A stretch of 64,000 nt of DNA, from positions 1 through 64,000 of the forward strand of contig NZ_JABTYH010000027.1 in NCBI RefSeq assembly GCF_013314975.1. The letters run 5' to 3'. Of the stretch, positions 60,092 to 64,000 are shown piece by piece. The notes under the pieces were generated by a model, which searched no databases, was not told the DNA's origin, and worked only from the letters and a program-made list of their open reading frames with translations. This DNA is from Pseudarthrobacter oxydans. GTDB taxonomy: Bacteria > Actinomycetota > Actinomycetes > Actinomycetales > Micrococcaceae. Each line of letters opens with the position of its first letter. Within the stretch, counting starts at the first letter, position 1. Both the position numbers and the translations under genes were made by a program.

Positions 60092-60313
60092 TCACGGGCC
60101 CTGCGGCTCGTCCTCCACGAACTCGAGCAGGTCGCCCGGCTGGCAGTCCAGCACCCGGCACATGGCCTCGAGGGTGCTGAAGCGTACCGCCTTGGCGCGG
60201 CCGTTTTTCAGCACGGCCACGTTGGCGGGAGTCAGGCCCACACGTTCGGCGAACTCCCCCACGCTCATCTTCTGCCTGGCCAGTTCGACGTCGATGCGCA
60301 CCACAATGGGCAT
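60092..60313 (-). CDS. XRE-family transcriptional regulator (YozG-like)
   Basis: A 73-residue Cro/CI-type DNA-binding protein: VRIDVELARQKMSVGEFAERVGLTPANVAVLKNGRAKAVRFSTLEAMCRVLDCQPGDLLEFVED. Its ATG overlaps the stop of the DUF2975 gene by one base (TGATG), the standard partner of this regulator type. It probably controls its own operon via the TATCGA sites upstream. Confidence 0.9.
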   Translation of the reverse strand: MPIVVRIDVELARQKMSVGEFAERVGLTPANVAVLKNGRAKAVRFSTLEAMCRVLDCQPGDLLEFVEDEPQGP

Positions 60314-60792
60314 CAGATCACCGCTTCCATGTCCGCCCGGAGGTCGGCAGCCTGCCGGAGCAGGGCGCGCAGCACCACCACCACCAGGCCCAGGGCGGCG
60401 CCGGCTACCAGAATCAGGATCAGGAGGAGCGGGAGTCCGGGATCGTCGGCATTAAGGACGACGACGGCGGAAAGCGCAGCCAGCATCGTCCAGCCGGCCG
60501 CGATGGCCCAGACAATGGCATCCACCCACACCAGGGCTCCGTTGCTGAAAATCCTGTCGCGCTTGACGAGCGTCAGCAGCTTCCAGGTGCCCACGATCAC
60601 CACCTGGACGCAGGCCACCTCCAGGATGAAGAAGATGGTGAGGGGCCACTGAAGGTTGGCACGGTCCGGATTCTCCTGCGCCATGTGCGCGAACTGCCCG
60701 GGGATGGACATGACCTGGAACAGGAGCAGCAGGAGGAAGGCCACCACAAGGACCATCCGGAGGGCGGTGACCGCCAGGCGGGTTATTTTCAT
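60313..60792 (-). CDS. DUF2975 membrane protein
   Basis: A 159-residue protein with four helices (ALRMVLVVAFLLLLLFQVMSIP, WPLTIFFILEVACVQVVIVGTWKLL, DAIVWAIAAGWTMLAALSAVVVL, LLLILILVAGAALGLVVVVLRALL). LLTLVKRDRIFSNGALVWVDAI is the DUF2975 signature. Function unknown; always paired with small XRE regulators. ATG lies directly after CTCGATAT, so the leader is very short. Confidence 0.88.
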   Translation of the reverse strand: MKITRLAVTALRMVLVVAFLLLLLFQVMSIPGQFAHMAQENPDRANLQWPLTIFFILEVACVQVVIVGTWKLLTLVKRDRIFSNGALVWVDAIVWAIAAGWTMLAALSAVVVLNADDPGLPLLLILILVAGAALGLVVVVLRALLRQAADLRADMEAVI

Positions 60793-60793
60793 A

Positions 60794-60833
60794 TATCGAG
60801 TTTCAGCTACTAACTATCGAAAGTCAATTGATA
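60794..60833 (-). promoter_or_regulatory. TATCGA sites in the DUF2975 promoter
   Basis: TATCGA occurs at 60794-60799 and 60815-60820, and TTGATA at 60828-60833 forms an inverted pair with the second. A TTGACT -35-like hexamer lies between them on the minus strand. This is probably the autoregulatory operator. Confidence 0.5.
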
Positions 60834-60862
60834 GCTGGCATCAGTTGCAAGCCCAGAGAGGG

Positions 60863-62053
60863 TCAGGACGCCATCTGGTCCCGGCGGAACCGGAGCTCCC
60901 GCAGCGCGCCGTTGAGGGGTGATCCCGAGAAGGGCAGTGCGTCCAGCCGGATGCCCGCGGCCGCGGCGAGGGCCAGGGTGTTGGCTGCTGCCGCTGCCCG
61001 GGGAGGAAGCCCAACGGCGGCCGCGAACTCCTGCCAGTGCCTGGCCTTGAGTCCCTTGACCTTTCCGCCGAGGGGAAGCGCCATGGTGTCGTCACCGTAG
61101 AGCAGGGTGCAGGGGATGTCGTACATCGGCGCCACGGTCCAGCTTCCGTTCCTGCCGGCGAGGACGGCGGCATTCTTGGCGTGCAGGTCCCCGTTGCCTG
61201 TGAGCCAGGCAAAGATGAACTGCAGGTAGAGGTTCCGCACGGCCACGGCCTTTGCCCTGCACAGATCAGCAAGCGCCAGGACCAGCTGCTCGGAGGTGAC
61301 GGCGTATTTCGACGCCGGCGGCAGGTTCATCACCTGCGCTCCGTCCTCGAGCGCCAGGCGCACCAGGCCGTCGGAGTGGGCACGGTCGAACCGCTCCACC
61401 AGCAGCCCGGGCGTGCCGCGCTTGTCCGAGACCACGCTGTGCCTGGCCACGGGAATCTTCAGGGCTTTGGCTCCGGTGAGATGGGCTGCCTCGTTCAGGA
61501 CAAGATGCGGGTAGCTGGGCGGATCCAGCTTGAGCAGGTAGCGGCGGTTGGCAAGCGCCAGCGGGGTGGTCATCATTGAGGCGCTTGCCTTGTGCTGCAC
61601 GCCCGGCAGTCCGTGCGGATCCACCGCGTCCGCCAGGTAGGAGAAGTCCAGGTCTTCGGGACGGGAGGTGTCCGCCAGGGGCTGCTGTTCCACCAGCGGC
61701 TCGCCGGCCGGGACAACCTGCACGTCGCCGGGCATGTCGGCGCCCACCGCCAGGAGGAGGCTCAGCTCATCACCGAGGCTCGTCTTCACGGCGTCCTTGA
61801 GGACTGTGAGCCTGTGCCCCTCCGGCAGGAGCCCGGAGAAGAAGGCCGGCAGCGCACCACTGGGGGATTCCACGGCATCCCCGGCAAGGGGCAGCGTTGT
61901 TGCCACCGGGCGGGAGCCGGCAGCAAGGTATTCGGCAGTGTAGGAGAAGGCCACGCTGCCGCGGCCTGTGCGGGAGAGGTGCCCGGCCAGGACGCCGGCC
62001 TTGTACACGTCTGCGCCGCGGACGAACTTCAGGCGCTGCAGGTCCTCAGTCAT
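60863..62053 (-). CDS. HipA-type serine/threonine kinase toxin
   Basis: A 396-residue kinase. N-terminal HipA domain 1 (YKAGVLAGHLSRTGRGSVAFSYTAEYL), the block GALPAFFSGLLPEGHRL, and kinase residues GNGDLHAKN (Asp289, Asn294) and YDIP (311-314). HipA of E. coli phosphorylates glutamyl-tRNA synthetase and causes dormancy; the target here is unknown. Somewhat shorter than E. coli HipA (440). Overlaps the antitoxin gene by 8 bases. Confidence 0.92.
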   Translation of the reverse strand: MTEDLQRLKFVRGADVYKAGVLAGHLSRTGRGSVAFSYTAEYLAAGSRPVATTLPLAGDAVESPSGALPAFFSGLLPEGHRLTVLKDAVKTSLGDELSLLLAVGADMPGDVQVVPAGEPLVEQQPLADTSRPEDLDFSYLADAVDPHGLPGVQHKASASMMTTPLALANRRYLLKLDPPSYPHLVLNEAAHLTGAKALKIPVARHSVVSDKRGTPGLLVERFDRAHSDGLVRLALEDGAQVMNLPPASKYAVTSEQLVLALADLCRAKAVAVRNLYLQFIFAWLTGNGDLHAKNAAVLAGRNGSWTVAPMYDIPCTLLYGDDTMALPLGGKVKGLKARHWQEFAAAVGLPPRAAAAANTLALAAAAGIRLDALPFSGSPLNGALRELRFRRDQMAS

Positions 62054-62249
62054 CAGCGGCCCTGAGGTGCAGTCCCACCGCATTGGCTGCGGCGGCAACG
62101 GTACCCAGTGACGGGTTGCCCGTCCCCGTTTCAATGGCATGGATGGTTCGGGAGGACGTGCCCACCAGGTCAGCCAGCGTGCCCTGGGTAATGCCGGCAT
62201 CCTTGCGGGCGCGCCGGATACTGGCTCCAATGGCCTGGACGTCGTCCAT
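62046..62249 (-). CDS. HipB-type antitoxin
   Basis: A 67-residue XRE-fold protein: AIGASIRRARKDAGITQGTLADLVGTSSRTIHAIETGTGNPSLGTVAAAANAVGLHL. The ATG at 62249 has an AAGGGAAAG site. It should bind the palindromes upstream and neutralise the kinase. It precedes and overlaps the toxin gene, the usual order. Confidence 0.92.
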   Translation of the reverse strand: MDDVQAIGASIRRARKDAGITQGTLADLVGTSSRTIHAIETGTGNPSLGTVAAAANAVGLHLRAADD

Positions 62250-62260
62250 CTTTCCCTTTC

Positions 62261-62334
62261 CGCAAGATATTGCTGATTTCTGCGCTCCTCTAGGAGAGAA
62301 TGCCCCACCATCCATGAAATCGCAATATATTGCG
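62261..62334 (-). promoter_or_regulatory. Two palindromic operators of the hipBA operon
   Basis: CGCAATATATTGCG (62321-62334) is a perfect 14-base palindrome; CGCAAGATATTGCT (62261-62274) is a diverged copy exactly 60 bases away, next to the ribosome site. On the minus strand a TTGCGA -35 lies in the first, 17 bases from CATTCT. Two operators six turns apart would allow looping by HipB-HipA complexes. Confidence 0.75.
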
Positions 62335-62577
62335 GAAAAAAGGCCAGGCATCCACTAGGCAGCCTGCCGGCCCCCTTATCGGAAGTATTTTTCAGATTTC
62401 CCCAGCATCGACATCGAAGGACCGGGCCCAGGGATTGGTTTAGCAAGCAAGAGAACCGGTCCTTGGTTGATCTTGAGGCAATCCTCGCCGGTCCTTGATC
62501 CGCCCACCGCACACTGGTGGGAGAGGGGCCTGAAGCGTAAGGCAGCAGCAGCTGGGGTCTGGGCCCGGCAACAGGCC

Positions 62578-62633
62578 AGGGCCGGCGGCGGAGGCGGCGG
62601 AACAGCGTGGTTCCGCAAATAGCCGCCGGCCCT
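62578..62633 (+). other. Nested hairpin in the 528-base gap before the NmrA-like gene
   Basis: Apart from the operators, the gap 62250-62777 has no credible gene. It holds a nested stem: a perfect 12-base outer stem (62578-62589 with 62622-62633) and a 7-base inner stem GCGGAAC/GTTCCGC (62597-62616). It could be a terminator or part of a small RNA. Confidence 0.4.
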
Positions 62634-62777
62634 CCTCTCTCACCGTCCGCGCGATCAGCCGACCGGCAGAAGTAGCGGCCTTCGGACATGGAACCCCTGC
62701 CGTCCTTCAAAGGAGGCCAAGCATTGCACCCCCAAGCCGCTGACGCACCGGCCCCTGACGGGCATAGGATTTGCTGC

Positions 62778-63542
62778 ATGAGGATTGCCGTTGCAGGGGG
62801 AACCGGTACTGTTGGCCGCCACGTGGTGCAGGTGGCCACAGCACGCGGCCACGAGGTGTCCAGCATGAGCCGGGCCGAAGGCGTGGACCTGGTGAACGGC
62901 CGCGGCCTCACCCAGGCCCTCCAGGGCGTTGAGGCAGTCATTGACGTCTCCGGCATCCAGACCACGTCCACCAAAAAGGCTGTGGACTTCTTCACCAACG
63001 CCACCCAGAACCTGCTGGCAGCCGAGAAGCAGGCGGGGGTCAAGCACCACGTGGCGCTCTCCATCGTGGGGATCGACGGTTCAACGTCCGGCCTGTACGC
63101 GGGGAAGCTGGTGCAGGAGGATGAGGTCCGGCACGGCGGCATTCCCTGGACCCTGCTGCGCTCCACACAGTTCCACGAGTTCGTACCGCTGGCGGTGAAG
63201 ATCGGGACAGTGGGTCCGGTGGTCACAGTTCCCAGGATGTTCACCCAGCCCGTGGCTGCCCGGGAGGTGGCTGAGGCCCTGGTGACAGCGGCAGAGTCAG
63301 GACCCCGGGGAAGGGTCCCGGACCTGGGCGGGCCCCGGACCGAACAACTCGCAGCCCTGGTGCGCGCCTACCTGGCCAAGACCGGCCAGCGCAAAAGGAT
63401 CCTTGAGGCAGTGCTGCCCGGCGCCATGGGCAAAGCCATGCGCAGCGGTGCGCTGGTCCCGGCGGCGGGTGCCGCCGTCGGACGCCAGACGTTCAGCGAG
63501 TGGCTGGAAACTGCTGAAGGCGACGGCGGCCGGGATCAGTAA
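62778..63542 (+). CDS. NAD(P)-binding protein, NmrA/atypical SDR
   Basis: A 254-residue Rossmann protein: nucleotide motif VAGGTGTVGRHVV (residues 5-17), GVEAVIDVSGIQ, and HHVALSIVGIDG. The active-site Tyr-x3-Lys appears as YAGKLVQEDEV. The C-terminus contains GRVPDLGGPRTEQLAALVRAYLAKTG. Such proteins act as sugar-nucleotide or isoflavone reductase-like enzymes or as redox sensors; the role is unknown. The ATG at 62778 begins the fold. Confidence 0.85.
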   Translation: MRIAVAGGTGTVGRHVVQVATARGHEVSSMSRAEGVDLVNGRGLTQALQGVEAVIDVSGIQTTSTKKAVDFFTNATQNLLAAEKQAGVKHHVALSIVGIDGSTSGLYAGKLVQEDEVRHGGIPWTLLRSTQFHEFVPLAVKIGTVGPVVTVPRMFTQPVAAREVAEALVTAAESGPRGRVPDLGGPRTEQLAALVRAYLAKTGQRKRILEAVLPGAMGKAMRSGALVPAAGAAVGRQTFSEWLETAEGDGGRDQ

Positions 63543-63585
63543 CGGGGTCCACGCAACAGACTGGACACTGGTTTAAGGGGGAACC

Positions 63586-64000
63586 ATGCTTTTCGAATCG
63601 ACGGACCGGTACTTCCGCAAGCTGGGGCCCCGCGGCCGGACGGTGATGTTCCAGCTGCCGCTGTCGGTCACGGTGCTGCTCGTCACGGTCCTGGTGGCCC
63701 TTCTGCACCCCGGGTTCGAGTGGTCGGGGCCGTTCATGTTCAGCCTCGCCGCGCATCTGCTGCTGCTCGCGGCCAGCACCGCAGTGCCCTGGCAACGCCT
63801 CCCGCCGCGGGCCGTCTTCGTGATTCCGTTCCTGGACTGCCTGGCGATCGGGCTGTCCCGCGAATCAGGCGGCCAGCACCTTACCGTCCTGAGCTTCCTG
63901 CTCGTTTTTCCGGTCGTCTGGCTGGCTGTGGGCCTGCGCCGCACAGGTGTTGTCCTGGCGGTCCTTGCCACCATCCTCAGCGTGGCAGTGCCGCCGGTAA
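63586..64000 (+). CDS. Membrane protein N-terminus, cut by the window end
   Basis: An open frame from ATG 63586 (AAGGGGGAACC site) to the last base, 138 codons seen. Four hydrophobic segments are visible (VMFQLPLSVTVLLVTVLVALL, FMFSLAAHLLLLAAST, AVFVIPFLDCLAIGL, LTVLSFLLVFPVVWLAVGL), and the fifth begins at the edge. The design fits an N-terminal sensor region of a histidine kinase or GGDEF protein, but the rest is missing and I do not assign it. Lies 43 bases after the NmrA-like gene. Confidence 0.75.
   Translation, partial: MLFESTDRYFRKLGPRGRTVMFQLPLSVTVLLVTVLVALLHPGFEWSGPFMFSLAAHLLLLAASTAVPWQRLPPRAVFVIPFLDCLAIGLSRESGGQHLTVLSFLLVFPVVWLAVGLRRTGVVLAVLATILSVAVPPV

Noticed and set aside
62250..63244. 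Extension of the hipA frame upstream through hipB and the NmrA-like gene
   Set aside because: The frame is open by chance; the kinase fold begins at 62053 and an antitoxin with its own ribosome site lies there.

Overview
The window is one contiguous stretch of high-GC actinobacterial chromosome. The codon bias (third positions almost always G or C), frequent GTG starts, leaderless-looking promoters, menaquinone genes, and protein families such as DUF1206, FprA, actinobacterial PhoX and alternate-signal-peptide proteins all point to the Micrococcaceae. An Arthrobacter or Pseudarthrobacter is the most likely host. This is inferred from family knowledge, not from a database search. I see no rRNA, tRNA, CRISPR array, insertion sequence or prophage gene; this is mostly core chromosome with a few variable spots.

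Layout. Positions 1-6.5 kb hold the end of an MFS exporter, a GntR/FCD regulator, an AI-2E-type permease, small conserved proteins, a DUF1206 membrane protein and a two-domain protein ending in an SRPBCC domain. Positions 6.6-21.5 kb form an assimilatory sulfur region, all on the minus strand: fprA, fused siroheme synthase (cobA-cysG), an ssu-like ABC transporter, cysN, cysD, cysH, sulfite reductase and a sirohydrochlorin chelatase, with rtcB and two unrelated genes between them. Siroheme made by the chelatase and CysG is the cofactor of the reductase, FprA can supply ferredoxin electrons, and CysDN plus CysH make sulfite. A shared 17-base motif precedes cysG and the reductase. Positions 21.5-24 kb hold accessory genes and a structured non-coding stretch.

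Positions 24-40 kb are menaquinone biosynthesis (polyprenyl synthase, MenJ-like reductase, MenG, a possible MenH, MenF, MenD, MenC), interrupted by a polar amino acid ABC transporter, an aminotransferase and phoX with a PHO-box-like promoter. A family of short intergenic repeats flanks phoX. Positions 40-51 kb hold a PAP2 phosphatase, a possible small RNA, a methyltransferase/DUF302 pair behind a C5G5 operator, a SipW/alternate-signal-peptide operon, an MFS-hydrolase-LssY operon and a large membrane hydrolase.

Positions 51-58 kb encode KdpD and KdpE followed directly by an APC-type permease and TrkH, with no kdpFABC and no trkA. This looks like a potassium circuit in which KdpDE controls other transporters. 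Positions 58-64 kb contain an ArsR-CDF metal pair, a DUF2975/XRE pair, a HipBA-type toxin-antitoxin module with two AT-rich palindromes, an NmrA-like protein and the start of a membrane protein cut by the window end.

The best candidates for new biology are the rewired Kdp locus, the SipW operon with three matched substrates, the persulfide/copper-type operator in front of DUF302, the intergenic repeat families and the C-rich double hairpin at about 41.3 kb.
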